Positions 1-14,748 of a DNA stretch of 64,000 bases are shown here, one piece after another. Under the pieces are notes generated by a model. The model worked only from the letters and a program-made list of their open reading frames with translations, ran no database searches and was not told the DNA's origin. This DNA is from Microglena sp. YARC. Lineage: Eukaryota; Chlorophyta; Chlorophyceae; Chlamydomonadales; Chlamydomonadaceae. The DNA is taken from positions 10,791,177 to 10,855,176 of the forward strand of contig CM039462.1 of NCBI GenBank assembly GCA_022414725.1, read 5' to 3'. The translations under genes were made by a program, and so were the position numbers. How positions within the stretch are numbered: the stretch's first letter is position 1; every line of letters begins with the position of its first letter.

Positions 1-906
1 NNNNNNNNNNNNNNNNNNNNNNNNNNNNNNNNNNNNNNNNNNNNNNNNNNNNNNNNNNNNNNNNNNNNNNNNNNNNNNNNNNNNNNNNNNNNNNNNNNNN
101 NNNNNNNNNNNNNNNNNNNNNNNNNNNNNNNNNNNNNNNNNNNNNNNNNNNNNNNNNNNNNNNNNNNNNNNNNNNNNNNNNNNNNNNNNNNNNNNNNNNN
201 NNNNNNNNNNNNNNNNNNNNNNNNNNNNNNNNNNNNNNNNNNNNNNNNNNNNNNNNNNNNNNNNNNNNNNNNNNNNNNNNNNNNNNNNNNNNNNNNNNNN
301 NNNNNNNNNNNNNNNNNNNNNNNNNNNNNNNNNNNNNNNNNNNNNNNNNNNNNNNNNNNNNNNNNNNNNNNNNNNNNNNNNNNNNNNNNNNNNNNNNNNN
401 NNNNNNNNNNNNNNNNNNNNNNNNNNNNNNNNNNNNNNNNNNNNNNNNNNNNNNNNNNNNNNNNNNNNNNNNNNNNNNNNNNNNNNNNNNNNNNNNNNNN
501 NNNNNNNNNNNNNNNNNNNNNNNNNNNNNNNNNNNNNNNNNNNNNNNNNNNNNNNNNNNNNNNNNNNNNNNNNNNNNNNNNNNNNNNNNNNNNNNNNNNN
601 NNNNNNNNNNNNNNNNNNNNNNNNNNNNNNNNNNNNNNNNNNNNNNNNNNNNNNNNNNNNNNNNNNNNNNNNNNNNNNNNNNNNNNNNNNNNNNNNNNNN
701 NNNNNNNNNNNNNNNNNNNNNNNNNNNNNNNNNNNNNNNNNNNNNNNNNNNNNNNNNNNNNNNNNNNNNNNNNNNNNNNNNNNNNNNNNNNNNNNNNNNN
801 NNNNNNNNNNNNNNNNNNNNNNNNNNNNNNNNNNNNNNNNNNNNNNNNNNNNNNNNNNNNNNNNNNNNNNNNNNNNNNNNNNNNNNNNNNNNNNNNNNNN
901 NNNNNN
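1..906. other. Assembly gap (N run)
   Basis: All bases are N. The gap abuts a noisy satellite array, as expected where an assembler could not cross a long tandem repeat. Confidence 0.99.
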
Positions 907-3900
907 TGTACAAACGGAAGATCTGTTTACACACGGAGATCTATTGTACGCATAGACATCTGTTGTACGCATAGACATCTGTTTTACAACACGAGTCAGT
1001 CGTAAGCATAGACATCTGTTGTACGCAAGAGACCATCTGTCTGTTCGCATAGACATCTGTTGTACGCATAACAACTAGTATATTAACAACACAGCGAAGA
1101 ATACTGTTTTACACACAGACATCGCTATGTACGACTAAGACATCTAGATTGTACGACATAGAACATACTGAATATGACACGCATAGAAAACATCATGTGT
1201 ACGATAAGCTTTATAGTACAGACAATCAGAACATCTGATTGTAACGCATAGAAATCTGTTGTACGCAATAGGACATCTGTTGATACGACATAAGACACTG
1301 TGTAACGCAATAGAACATCTGTTGTACAAAAATAAGACATTCTGTTTAACAGCATAGACATCTGTTGTACGCCACCGGGACATCTGTTTGATACACACGG
1401 AGATACTGTTTTACACCGGAGAATCTATGTACGCATAGACATCTATTGTCAACGCATGACGATCTGTTAGTAAACGCATAAGACATCTTGTTCAACGCAA
1501 GAGACAATCTGTTGTACGCGATAACAGACACGTTGTACGTCAATATACATTTCGTTGTACGCATAACAATCTGTGATACATACGACATCTGTTGTCCATA
1601 CAATCTGTTTGTACGCAAAGACATCTGATGTAAGCCATAGACATACTTGTTGTACGCATAGAATCATGTATTACGAATGGACATCTGTTGTCCATTTAGA
1701 TATCTGTGTACGCAAAGGACATCTGTTGACACATGGACATCTGTTGTACGCCAATAAGACATTCTGTTGTACGCATAGACATCTGTTTGTACGCATAAAA
1801 CTAGTTGTTACGCATAGACATCTGCTGTTGACGCATAGACATCTGTATTGTACACGCATAGACATCTGAAAATTGTACGCATAACATCCTCGTTGTCCAT
1901 TACACATATGCTCGTACGCATAGACAGTTTTCACATAACATCGTTATTGCACTACAGAATCTTTTACAGACATCTGTTGTCGCATAGACCCCATCTGTTG
2001 TACGATAAAATCTGTGGTAGACATGCATCTGTTGTACGCACGACATCCTGTTGTACGCACACCCCGCCGGAGATCTGTACACCACGGAGATCTCTTGTAC
2101 GCTGTTAATCTGTTGACGCATAGAATCTGTTGTACGCATTAGACATCTGTTTGTACGCATAGACATCTGTTTACGCTAGACATTCCGTTTGTAGAATCCG
2201 TTTACCATAGAGATCTGTTTTACACACAGGATCTATTGTACGCCTTACACATCTGTTTGTACGCATACACATCTGTTGTATGCCATAGACATCTGTTTGT
2301 ACGCATAGACATCTGTTGTACGCATAGACATCTGTTTTACACACGAGATCTATTTACGCATAGACATCTGTTGTACGCATAGACATCTGTTGTACGCGCA
2401 TAAGACATCTGTGTAACGCATAGACATCTGTTGTACGGCATAGACATCTGTTGTACGCATAGACATCTGTTGTTACACCATCTGAGATCTGTTTTACCAG
2501 GAGATCTATTGTACGCATAGACATCTGTTGTACGCATAGAACATCTGTTGCACCCATAGTAGAATCTGTTGACGCATAGAGATCTGTTTGTACGCATAGA
2601 CATCTGTTTACGCATAGATATGGTGTCTGAAATCTTATTGTACGCAATTGGACCACTCTGTTGACACTGTTGTACACACTCTGACATCTCCGCAGACATA
2701 TGTGCTGTTGTCCGCATAGACATCTGTTGTACGCATAGACATTATTGGCGCATGGAATCTGTTGCACTAAGACACTCCTCGCATATGGACACTCTTGTTT
2801 TGCATGAATCTTGTTGTACGCAGACATTGTTGTACGCTGACATTTGTACGCAGGACATCTGCTTACACACGAGATCTTTTACACCCGGATATCATGTACG
2901 CATAGACATCTGTTGTACGCATAGAATCGTTGTACGCATATGATCTGGTATTACACACAAATCTATTACATATATACGCATAGAAATCTGTTGTTTGCAA
3001 TAGCATCTGTTTTACGCATAACATCTTGTACGCATAGACATCATGTACGCAAGAATCTTGGCAACTAAACATCTGTTGTACGCTAGATATTGTTTTACCA
3101 TCAGGATTCTTTTTAACACAGAACATTGTTACTCTTACAACATCTGTGTAGCAATACAATCTTTGATCAAACTGTTGCATAGATTCTGTTTACGCATAGA
3201 CATCTGTTTACACAGACATCTATGTACGCCAAGACATCTGTTTACGCATACACATCTGTTGTGTAAACACTCTGTTGTACGCTTAAATCGTTGTACGCAG
3301 ACATCTGTTGTACGCATTATCTGTTGTTACACACGGAATCTATTTACAACCCGGAGACTATTCGTACGCATAGACATCTGTTTACGCATAAGACATCTTG
3401 TTGTACGCATAGACATCTGTATTACAACAGAGAATCTATTGTACGCATTAGACATCTGTTGTAACGCATAGAAATCTGTTGTACGCGAACATCTGTTGTT
3501 ACGCATAGACATCTGTGTACGCATGACATCTGTTGTACGCATAAGACATCTTTGTCGCAATAGACATACTGTTGTCGCATAGACCATCTGTGTACGCATA
3601 GAGGATCTGTTTTTACACATTCAGAGATCTATTGTACGCTTACACCATCTGTTATAACTCTGTTGCATACATAACATCGTGTACGCTTAGACATCTGTGT
3701 TGACGCACTCAGACATCTGTTGTACGATAGAGCATACGGACATCTGTTTACATCGCAGACATCTATTGTACGCATAGACATCTGATTACACATAGACATC
3801 AGGTGATTTGAGCGGCATAGACACTCTTGTCACAGACGCATAAATCTCTATGTAATTAGACATCTCAGTGCATAGTACGCATAGTACATACTGTATTCTT

Positions 3901-6900
3901 ACACACTGTGTACATCACGGACATCTGTTGTATCTGTTGTACACATAGAGAATGGTAATAATACTGTTAAAGCAGGGGTTTAATATTGTAACGTAACGGA
4001 GTAGATCACCTTTATAGTACATTGACTGAGACAACTGTTGCATACGACATAGAAAACACGAAGAGCAAACAAACAGTACGCAAAGACTTAATTGGACGTA
4101 CGAAACGAAGACTTACTTGCGGAGATGTACGCACATTTTCTATAAATATTGTTGATTAACACTTTGAATTCCACCCCTAAGTTCAACACATTAGGAGGTC
4201 AACATATAAGATTTCTAGACTTTGATGACCGCCTGTCTATATTAGTTGTACGCGCTAGATCAACACGGGTGAAGTGTTAGATCTGCAGTGTTAAGCTTTA
4301 TTCGGGTCAAGCGTGCACAGTGATCCTACCCCACACATACACAAAGCAGCTGCACGAGCACTAGACCATACATCACACGATCAATGTAGGCGCATTGCGT
4401 CTTTGTTAGACCAGCACAACCTGTATAGGCTCATATTGTACGCATAGCAATATAACAATCTGTGGTGTAGACCTTGCGAGAGTACAGCGGGTGTCACACA
4501 GTACTATACTTAACGTGGCAGGGTAACCCTCACGCATTTATAATGGTTGTAGGTAGGCAGCACTATAGAGACTGTTGAATCGACATCCCTTGTGGGGCAA
4601 TCTATGTGCCGCCTTATATCTTCCCGCATCATCTGCGTACCTATCGCAGCCGCCAAGATCATACACGCCGCATCTGTTGTACCTGCCAACCATAGACATC
4701 TCTGTGGCTACGCTTTGTCTGTACCCGCATAATGAGACATCTGTTGAATTACGCCATATAGACAGGCCAATGTATGGCGTCTTGTGTACGTGCATGGACG
4801 ACAACTGCTCTGAAATATGTACACAATATAAGAAATATCTGCAATAAGTCACACCGGACTGATATATATAGAGGCTATCACAGAACACTTGAATGTACGC
4901 GCTAAGGCATCACGCACATATCTGTATGTAACCGCATACCGACATCCTCATAGTCTGTTCACAATTACGCTATTTACGCATAATTGGGTCGCAGATCAGA
5001 TCCTCACACCTCCTAGACCGAGGCTGATGTAAGTACGCATAGTCTATTAAACTGCTCTGCATAGTAACAGATAGTATCTATCTAGTATCACCCACATAAC
5101 CTAATAAGATCTGTGACAGGTATACTTGTAATAATATAGACCGCCTCGCATAAGGATAAATTACTAATTGTGATAACGGTCCACAGCATTATAGATCAAT
5201 CCATCATATGAACGTCTACTGAGAGTATTGCGTATTAATATTCTTCGTCATATGACACATAAAAGATTATAATCGACATCTGATCATCTGTACGCATAGA
5301 CATCTGTTAATACGTAAGCTAGAGACTATAATCCTGTCTGTGTCTCACTCATCACACGCACATGCACAAAGATTATTGTATAGACATCTGTGTTGCATAG
5401 CACGCTGGTAATCTGTTCTGTTGTATGACATCTTGTTTTTAGGCATGATCCTCTGTGTTCTGATACATACCACGGAGATCTATTCGCTCACCCTAGACAT
5501 AAACGATCTATTGTTACGCACATCGTTGGACCGCGATAGATCATCTGTTGTACGCATAGACATCTGTGTACCGCAATAGACACCTGTCTTACACACGAAG
5601 ATCTAATTTGTTACCCACATAGACATCTGATGCTACGTCATCTGTGTATATAACATAATCTGTTGTGGACGCTATTGACGACCATTTTCTGTTGACAATA
5701 TCTGAGGGCTACATAAGACTGTCGTACGCATAGGGACATCTGTTGTTATCGCATAGACATCTTGTTGTACGGATAGACATCTGTTTGTACGCATTAGATT
5801 CACCGTGTTGTACACACGGCTCGAGTCTATTGTGCGACGCAATCTGTTGTACGCATAGACATCTGTGTACGCATAGACATCTGTTGTACGCATAGACATC
5901 TGTTGTATTCGCATAGACATCTGTTACGCACACAGGAGATATTTTTGTACGCATAGACATCTGTTTTTATCGCTAGACATCGTTGTATCTGGGTGTGTGT
6001 CGGCATAGAATCTGTTGTACGCATAGACATCTTACATCTGTTGTACGCATAGACATTTCTGTTTCTGTTGTACGCATAGAGTTTTACACTATAATAGACG
6101 CATAAAATCTGTTGTACGATAGTGCATTAGACATCTGTTGTATGCACGCTAATAGGACTTGTTGTATCGTGATGACGCTATTGTACATTTTGTACGCATT
6201 AGATAGGACATACGCATAGAATGACATCTGTTGCATAGCATCGCCACAGCATAGACATCTGTTGATTACTACCATAGACATCCGTACGCATAGGACATCT
6301 GTTTTACGGCATAGTATCTTTTACGCATAGAACACCTGTTTAACACATATACATCTGTCTATCTAAGTACGCATATCACGATTCTGTTGTACTCATAAGC
6401 TACGCGTCTTACAACACATCTGTTGTATGCATAGATGACGCACACATATGTTGTACGCATCTGTCTGTACGCAACCATCTGTTTACACACGGAGATCTAT
6501 TGTACGCATACATCTGTTGTACGCATAGACATCTGTTGTACGCATAGACATCTGTACGCACTAGACATACACTATACGCATATACATCTGTTACGCAAAT
6601 AGACATCTGTTGTACGCAAGACAATTTGTTACACACGATGGACATCTATTTGTAGAATCTGTTGTACGCATAGACATTCTGTGACATTCTGTATGCTAGA
6701 CATCTGTTGTACGCATAAGACATCTGTTGTACGCATAGACATCTTTTTACCTGTTGTACGCATAGACAGTATAGTGTTGTACGCATAGACATCGTTGTAC
6801 GCATAGACATCTGTTTTACCCAACGAAATCTATTGTACGCATAGACATCTGTTGTACGCATAGACATCTGTTGTACGCATAGACATCTGTTACGTACGTA

Positions 6901-8790
6901 TGACATCTGTTTTTACACACGGAGATCTTATTGGTTACGCATAGACATCTGTTGTGCATAGACATCTGTTGTACGCATAGACATCTGTTTTACCACACGG
7001 AGATCGTTGTTTATTGTTACGCATGAGACATCTGTTGTACGCGATAGACATCTGTTTGTACGCATAGACATCTGTTGTACGCATAGACATCTGTTGTAGC
7101 AAAGACAGATCTATTGTACGCATAGACATCTGTTGTACGTAACATAGACATCTGTTGTACGCATAGACATCTGTTTTACACACCGGAGATCTATCTATTT
7201 ACGCTAGACGCATAGACATCTGTAGATCTTTGTTAGCGATTAGACATCTGTTTGTACGCATAGACATCTGTTGTACGCATAGACATCTGTTGTACCCGCA
7301 TAGATAGATTCTGTTGTACGCATAGACATCTGTTGTACGCATAGACATCTGTTGTACGCATAGACACTCTGTTTTAACTATTGTACGTACTGTTGCATAG
7401 ACATCTGTTGTACGCATAGACATCTGTTCTATGTTTTATACACACGGAGATCTGTTTGTACGCATTAGACATCTGTTGTACGTCATAGACATCTGTTGTA
7501 CGCATAGGACATCTGTTTTACACACGGAGATCTATTGTACGCCCATAGAGCATTAACATCATTCGTTGTACGCATAGACATCTGTTGTACGCATAGACAT
7601 CTGTTGTTGTAATCGCATTAGCATAAAACATCTGTTGTACGCATAGACAATCTGCTTGTACGCATATGACATCCATATGTTTTACACACGGAGTTGTTTT
7701 TAGACATCTGTTTCACGGGCGCATTGTTACGCATAGTTTACACATCTGGTTGTACGCATAGACATGACATCTGTTGTACGTACCATTAGACATCTGTTTT
7801 ACACACGGAAGATTCTGCATACACACTATAGTTTTACGCATAGACATCTGTCGTACATAGACATCTGTTGTAGACATCTGTTGTTCGCATACACACGGAG
7901 ATAATTCTATGTGCGCGCATAGACATCTGTTTGTACACGCATAGACATCTGTTGTACGCCATAGACATCTGTTTGTACGCATAGACATCTTTGTACGCAT
8001 AGACATCTGTTGTAGGCGCATAGACATCTGTTTTTACACACGGAGATCTACGCACAGACATCTGTTGTACGCATAGACATCTGTTGTACGCATAGACATC
8101 TGTTGTACTATACATCTGTTGTGTGACATCTATTGTACGCTAGCATAGACATCTGTTGTAACGCATAGACATCTGTTGTACGCATAGACATCTGTTGTAC
8201 AACGGAGCATTTAGACATCTGTTCTACCGCATAGACATCTGTTCTACGCATCAGACCTACGCATTAGATCTATTGTACGCATAGACATTCTGTGTACGCA
8301 TAGACATCTGTTCTACGCCATAGACATCTGTTGTACGCATAGACATCTGTTTGTACGCATAGAATCCCTGTACGAATAGAACATTTTGACATCTGTTGTA
8401 CGCATAGACATCTGTTGACATCTGTTTAGCGCATAGACATCTGTTGTACGCATAGATCTATTGTACGCATAGAATATCTGTGCACGCATAGACATCTGTT
8501 GTACGCATGGACATCTGTTTGTACGCACGCATAGACACCTGTTTTACATCACGGAGACATCATCTATTGTACGCATAGAACTATCTGTTGTACGCATAGA
8601 CATCTGTTGTAACGCAATAGACATCTGTTGTACGCATAGACACGCTGTTACGCATAGACACCTGTTCTGTTGTACGCATAGACATCTGTTGTACGCATAG
8701 ACATTCTGCATTGTACGCATAGACATCTGTAGACATCTGTTATCGCATAGACATCTGTATTGTACGCATAGGCATTAGACATCTATGTGA
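907..8790. repeat. 19-bp satellite A, low-quality stretch
   Basis: The unit is gtacgcatagacatctgtt (19 bp). A variant unit, ttacacacggagatctatt, recurs every few units. Here nearly every unit carries small insertions or deletions, unlike the clean array after about 10800. Between roughly 3950 and 5300 the unit is barely recognisable. The many short reverse-strand reading frames rich in MSMRTTDVYAYN-like words are only the repeat read in its three frames (19 is not a multiple of 3). I see no gene in this stretch. The indel pattern suggests uncorrected long-read sequence beside the N gap. Confidence 0.93.
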
Positions 8791-11700
8791 AATCTACACA
8801 CAGAGATCTATTGTACGCATAGACATCTGTTGTACGCATAGATATCTGTTGTACGCATAGATATCTGTTGTACGCATAGACATCTGTTGTACGCATAAAC
8901 CTCTATTTAACACCTGGAGACTTATTGTACGCATAGACATCTGTTGTACGCATAGACATATGTTGTACGCATAGACATATGTTTTACACACGGAGATCTG
9001 TTTTACACACGGAGATCTATTGTACGCATAGACATCTGTTGTACGCATAGACATCTGTTGTACGCATAGACATCTGTTGTACGCATAGACATCTGTTGTA
9101 CGCATAGTATCTGTTGTACGCATAGACATCTGTTGTACGCATAGACATCTGTTGTACGCATAGACATCTGTTGTACACACGGAGATCTATTGTACGCATA
9201 GACATCTGTTGTACGCATAGACATCTGTTGTACGCATAGACATCTGTTGTACTCACAGACATTTGTTGAACACATGGAAATCTATTGTGCGCATGGACAT
9301 CTGTTGTACGCATAGACATCTGTTGTACTTATAGACATCTGTTGTACGCATAGACATCTGTTGTACGCATAGACATCTGTTGTACGCATAGACATCTGTT
9401 ATACGCATAGACATCTGTTTTACACACGGAGATCTATTGTACGCATGGACATCTGTTGCACGCATAGACATCTGTTGTACGCATAGACAACTGTTGTACG
9501 CATAGACATCTGTTGTACTCACAGACATTTGTTGAACACATGGACATCTATTGTGCGCATGGACATCTGTTGTACGCTTAGACATCTGTTGTACGCATAG
9601 ACATCTGTTGTACGCATAGACATCTGTTGTACGCATAGACATCTGTTGTACGCATAGACATCTGTTGTACGCATAGACATCTGTTTTACACACGGAGATC
9701 TATTGTACGCATGGACATCTGTTGCACGCATAGAGATCTGTTGTACGCATAGACATCTGTTGTACGCATAGACATCTGTTGTACTCACAGACATTTGTTG
9801 AACACATGGACATCTATTGTGCGCGACATCTGTTGTACTTAGACATCTGTTGTACGCATAGACATCTGTTGTACGCATAGACATCTGTGTAGGCAAAGAC
9901 ATCTGTTTTGTACGCATAGACATCTGTGTTGTACGCATAGACATCTGCTTTAACACACGGAGATCTATGTGCGCATAGACATTGTTGTACGCATAGACAT
10001 CTGTTGTACGCATAGAATCTGTTTTACACCGGAGATCTATTGTACGCATAGACATCTGTTGTACGCATAGACATCTGTTGTTTGCATAGACATCTGTTGT
10101 ACGCACAGACATTGTTGTACACACGGAGATCTGATTTTACCACACGGAGCTATTGTACGCATACATCTGTTGTACGCATAGACATCTGTTGTACGCATAG
10201 ACATCTGCTTTACACACGGAGATCTATTGTACGCATAGACATCTGTTGTACGCATAGACATCTGTTGTACGCATAGACATCTGTTTGTACGCATAGACAT
10301 CTGTTATACACGGAGATTTATTGTACGCATAGACATCTGTTGTACGCATAGACATCTGTTTGTACGCATAGACATCTGTTTTACACACGGAGATCTATTG
10401 TACGCATAGACATCTGTTGTACGATTAGACATCTGTTGTACGCATAGACATCTGTTTGTATCTGTTGTACGCATAGACATCTGTTGTACGCGCATAGACA
10501 TCTGTTGTACGCATAGACATCTGTTTTACACACGGAGATCTATTGTACGCATAGACATCTGTTGTACGCATAGACATCTGTGTACGCATAGACATCTGAC
10601 ATAGGAGATCTGTTGTACGGACATCTGTTGTACGCATAGACATCTGTTGTACGCATAGACATCTGTTTTACAACACGGAGATCTATTGTACGCATAGACA
10701 TCTGTTGTACGCATCTGTTGTACGCATAGACATCTGTTGTACGCACGACATCTGTTGTACGCATTAGACACGGAGATCTGTTTTACACACGGAGATCTAT
10801 TGTACGCATAGACATCTGTTGTACGCATAGACATCTGTTGTACGCATAGATATCTGTTGTACGCATAGACATCTGTTGTACGCATAGACATCTGTTGTAC
10901 GCATAGACATCTGTTGTACGCATAGACATCTGTTTTACACACGGAGATCTATTGTACGCATAGACATCTGTTGTACGCATAGACATCTGTTGTACGCATA
11001 GACATCTGTTGTACTCATAGACATCTGTTGTACGCATAGACATCTGTTGTACGCATAGACATCTGTTTTACACACGGAGATCTATTGTACGCATAGACAT
11101 CTGTTGTACGCATAGACATCTGTTGTACGCACGGACATCTGTTGTACACACGGAGATCTGTTTTACACACGGAGATCTATTGTACGCATAGACATCTGTT
11201 GTACGCATAGACATCTGTTGTACGCATAGACATCTGTTGTACGCATAGCATCTGTTTTACACACGGAGATCTATTGTACGCATAGACATCTGTTGTACGC
11301 ATAGACATCTGTTGTACGCATAGACATCTGTTGTACGCATAGAACATCTGTTGTTACACACGGAGAATATTGTACGCATAGACATCTGTTGTACGCATAG
11401 ACATCTGTTGTACGCATAGACATCTGTTGTATGCATAGACATCTGTTGTACTCACAGACATTTGTTGAACACATGGACATCTATTGTGCGCATGGACATC
11501 TGTTGTACGCATAGACATCTGTTGTACGCATAGACATCTGTTGTACGCATAGACATCTGTTGTACTCACAGATATTTGTTGAACACATGGACATCTATTG
11601 TGCGCATGGACATCTGTTTTACACACGGAGATCTGTTTTACACAAGGAGATCTATTGTACGCATAGACATCTGTTGTACGCATAGACATCTGTTGTACGC

Positions 11701-13103
11701 ATAGACATCTGTTGCACGCATAGAGATCAGTTGTACGCATAGACATCTGTTGTACGCATAGATATCTGTTGTACGCATAGACATCTGTTGTACACATGGA
11801 CATCTATTGTGCGCATGGACATCTGTTGTACGCATAGACATCTGTTGTACGCATAGACATCTATTGTACGCATAGACATCTGTTGTACGCATAGACATCT
11901 GTTGTACGCATAGACATCTGTTGTACGCATAGACATCTGTTGTACACACGGAGATATATTGTACGCATAGACATCTGTTGTACGCATAGACATCTGTTGT
12001 ACGCATAGACATCTGTTGTATGCATAGACATCTGTTGTACTCACAGACATTTGTTGAACACATGGACATCTATTGTGCGCATGGACATCTGTTGTACGCA
12101 TAGACATCTGTTGTACGCATAGACATCTGTTGTACGCATAGACATCTGTTGTACTCACAGATATTTGTTGAACACATGGACATCTATTGTGCGCATGGAC
12201 ATCTGTTTTACACACGGAGAACTGTTTTACACAAGGAGATCTATTGTACGCATAGACATCTGTTGTACGCATAGAAATCTGTTGTACGCATAGACATCTG
12301 TTGCACGCATAGAGATCAGTTGTACGCATAGACATCTGTTGTACGCATAGATATCTGTTGTACGCATAGACATCTGTTGTACACATGGACATCTATTGTG
12401 CGCATGGACATCTGTTGTACGCATAGACATCTGTTGTACGCATAGACATCTATTGTACGCATAGACATCTGTTGTACGCACGGACATCCGTTGTACACAC
12501 GGAGATCTGTTTTACACACGGAGATCTATTGTACGCATAGACATCTATTGTACGCATAGACATCTGTTGTACGCATAGACATCTGTTGTACGCATAGACA
12601 TCTGTTGTACACACGGAGATCTGTTTTACACACGGAGATCTATTGTAAACATAGACATCTGTTGTACGCATAGACATCTGTTGTACGCATAGACATCTGT
12701 TGGACGCATAGACATCTGTTGTACGCATAGACATCTGTTGTACGCATAGACATCTGTTGTACACACGAAGATCTGTTTTACACACGGAGATCTATTGTAC
12801 GCATAGACATCTGTTGTACGTATAGACATCTGTTGTACGCATAGACATCTGTTGTACGCATAGACATCTGTTGTACGCATAGACATCTTTTTTACACACA
12901 GAGATCTATTGTACGCATAGACATCTGTTGTACGCATACACATCTGTTGTACGCATAGACATCTGTTGCACGCATAGAGATCTGTTGTACGCATAGACAT
13001 CTGTTGTACGCATAGATATCTGTTGTACGCATAGACATCTGTTGCACGCATAGAGATCTGTTGTACGCATAGACATCTGTTGTACGCATAGATATCTGTT
13101 GTA
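8791..13103. repeat. 19-bp satellite A, left block
   Basis: This is the same 19-bp satellite, mostly clean, with a second noisy block at about 9820-10790. Variant units (acacacggagatct, actcacagacatttgttgaa, acacatggacatct) divide the array into longer higher-order units. A 589-bp shift (31 units) superimposes 11271-11803 on about 11860-12392. The stretch 9253-9693 has the same variant-unit order as 20230-20670 on the far side of the insertion. No gene is present. Confidence 0.95.
11271..12392. repeat. 589-bp higher-order duplication in satellite A
   Basis: Rare variant units recur in the same order after 589 bp, exactly 31 x 19. For example, the markers at 11480 and 11803 reappear at 12069 and 12392. 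This indicates a recent unequal exchange or amplification of a 31-unit block. Confidence 0.8.
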
Positions 13104-13170
13104 CTTGAAGGGGGCGGAATAGCTTACCCATAGACATAAGCAGACTAGCTAGTGGGCCCCCTACCCCCCA

Positions 13171-13317
13171 AGTATTACCATCCATAGGCAGCTAAAGTAA
13201 AAGAAAAGAGGGCTGCCTCATTCTCATTCATACTTGCCTAGTATTACCATAGGCAGCTTTTCTTTCTTTCCTTTCTTTCCTTTCTTTCCTTTAGCTGCCT
13301 ATGGATGGTAATACTCG
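13171..13317. repeat. 27-bp perfect inverted repeat pair
   Basis: The arm agtattaccatccataggc continues into agctaaag on the left and is exactly reverse-complemented at 13291-13317. The arms are separated by about 93 bp that include a CTTT-rich run. Confidence 0.85.
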
Positions 13318-13399
13318 CGGGAACCTTAATTTAATGCCCTAAGCTAGTGCCGCCGTAGACATAGACATAGGCATAGGCGGTACTAGCTAGTGGGCCCCC

Positions 13400-13442
13400 A
13401 AAAGACAAAAGACAAAAGACAAAAGACAAAAGACAAAAGACA
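13400..13442. repeat. (aaaagac)n microsatellite
   Basis: About six uninterrupted copies of the 7-bp unit aaaagac. Confidence 0.95.
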
Positions 13443-13526
13443 AGGGGCCCTTTGGTTTGGGGGGGGCCCACTAGCTAGTCCGCCTATGTATATGGTCGGT
13501 ACTAGCTAACCCAGAGGTATAGGTAC

Positions 13527-13877
13527 TTAGTGCCAATAAGGCACTCGTGTCCTAGTAGTACAGCTGACATAAACACCAGACGTGGTGGCTGGAACAGTCC
13601 AAAGAGTTCTAGACCCTCTGGTGGCAATACAACGATCTGCATCAAAACTAATGATACAACCCTGGGACCTAGCCGTAGCATTTACACTGAGAAGGTTAAC
13701 AGGACAATTAGGTATGTAGAGCACATTGTCTATGGTAATGGGGGCCTCAAGCCACTCATTACATAGTTCAATGGTTCCAATACCAACTGCCTGCTGAACA
13801 ACACCATCTCCAAATCTAACAGAGGGGCAATTTGCCTGATATCTGATGGATTTAAAGAGGGTGACGTCCCCAGTCAA
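13527..13877 (-). pseudogene. Inverted duplicate of copia protease region
   Basis: The minus-strand translation repeats the plus-strand protease-region peptide at 14283-14765. It starts at the LTGDVTLFKSI segment and ends at TRTRVPYWH, with a few differences. It has no upstream gag and no downstream integrase, so it is the left fold-back arm rather than a second element. Confidence 0.88.
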
Positions 13878-14748
13878 ACTCCGACTAGCCCCACTGTCTA
13901 AGTACCAGGTAGCTTCGACACAATCATCAGCCTGAGCAGGCGCCCAGGCTGTTTCAACACTAATGAGAACGGGTAAGGGGGGGTTTGCATCTCACTTCTT
14001 TGCAAGTAGAGCCATCTGAGCCATCAATCCGGTATATTCAGCAATGGCTGCTGCAGGATTACCTCAGGGCAGTGGAGTGCCGCAGTGCATCTATTGCCCT
14101 CGCCCTGGACACGCTTCGGAAACTTGCTGGACGCAGTTCCCGAAGCTTCGCCCTCGTGGTGCTGCTCGTGGAGGTCGTGGCGGTCAGAAGAAGCCACCAC
14201 CACGAGGTGGAGGAGGAGCTGCACCAGTCAGCCGTGCTGAATATACCGCATTGATGGCTCAGATGGCTCTACTTGCAAAGAAGTGAGATGCAAACCCCCC
14301 TTACCCGTTCTCATTAGTGTTGAAACAGCCTGGGCGCCTGCTCAGGCTGATGATTGTGTCGAAGCTACCTGGTACTTAGACAGTGGGGCTAGTCGGAGTT
14401 TGACTGGGGACGTCACCCTCTTTAAATCCATCAGATATCAGGCAAATTGCCCCTCTGTTAGATTTGGAGATGGTGTTGTTCAGCAGGCAGTTGGTATTGG
14501 AACCATTGAACTATGTAATGAGTGGCTTGAGGCCCCGATTACCATAGACAATGTGCTCTACATACCTAATTGTCCTGTTAACCTTCTCAGTGTAAATGCT
14601 ACGGCTAGGTCCCAGGGTTGTATCATTAGTTTTGATGCAGATCGTTGTAATTACCACAGAGGGTCTAGAACTCTTTGGACTGTTCCAGCCACCACGTCTG
14701 GTGTTTATGTCAGCTGTACTACTAGGACACGAGTGCCTTATTGGCATC
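13531..14748. repeat. Fold-back: 513-bp inverted arms around a 192-bp spacer
   Basis: The left arm 13531-14043 is the near-exact reverse complement of the right arm 14236-14748. Both carry the copia protease-region coding sequence, read on the minus strand on the left and the plus strand on the right. The spacer 14044-14235 holds the gag zinc knuckle. This is either a real inverted duplication within the element or a long-read fold-back artefact. Confidence 0.9.
14044..14286 (+). pseudogene. Copia gag C-terminus with CCHC zinc knuckle
   Basis: An 80-residue open stretch carries a CX2CX4HX4C knuckle at residues 15-28 (C15, C18, H23, C28), followed by an Arg/Gly-rich tail (GGRGGQKKPPPRGGGG). 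This is the nucleic-acid-binding end of a copia Gag. The frame closes just as the protease frame opens at about 14283, so a frameshift separates the two. The N-terminal Gag is missing because the fold-back replaces it. Confidence 0.85.

Larger units (their letters stand above)
13118..13512. mobile_element. MITE-like segment with nested inverted repeats
   Basis: The left end (agcttaccc through actagctagtgggccccc) is repeated in inverted form at the right end (gggggggcccactagctagt through actagctaaccc). Inside is a perfect 27-bp inverted repeat (13171-13197 against 13291-13317), a pyrimidine-rich cctttctttt run, and a (aaaagac)n microsatellite. No coding potential was seen. The structure suggests a small non-autonomous element nested beside the copia copy. 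Confidence 0.55.

Noticed and set aside
907..8790. Telomeric or centromeric identity of satellite A
   Set aside because: The unit is not a known telomere repeat, and nothing in the sequence alone shows centromere function. Its position next to BUD23 exons argues for an intronic satellite.
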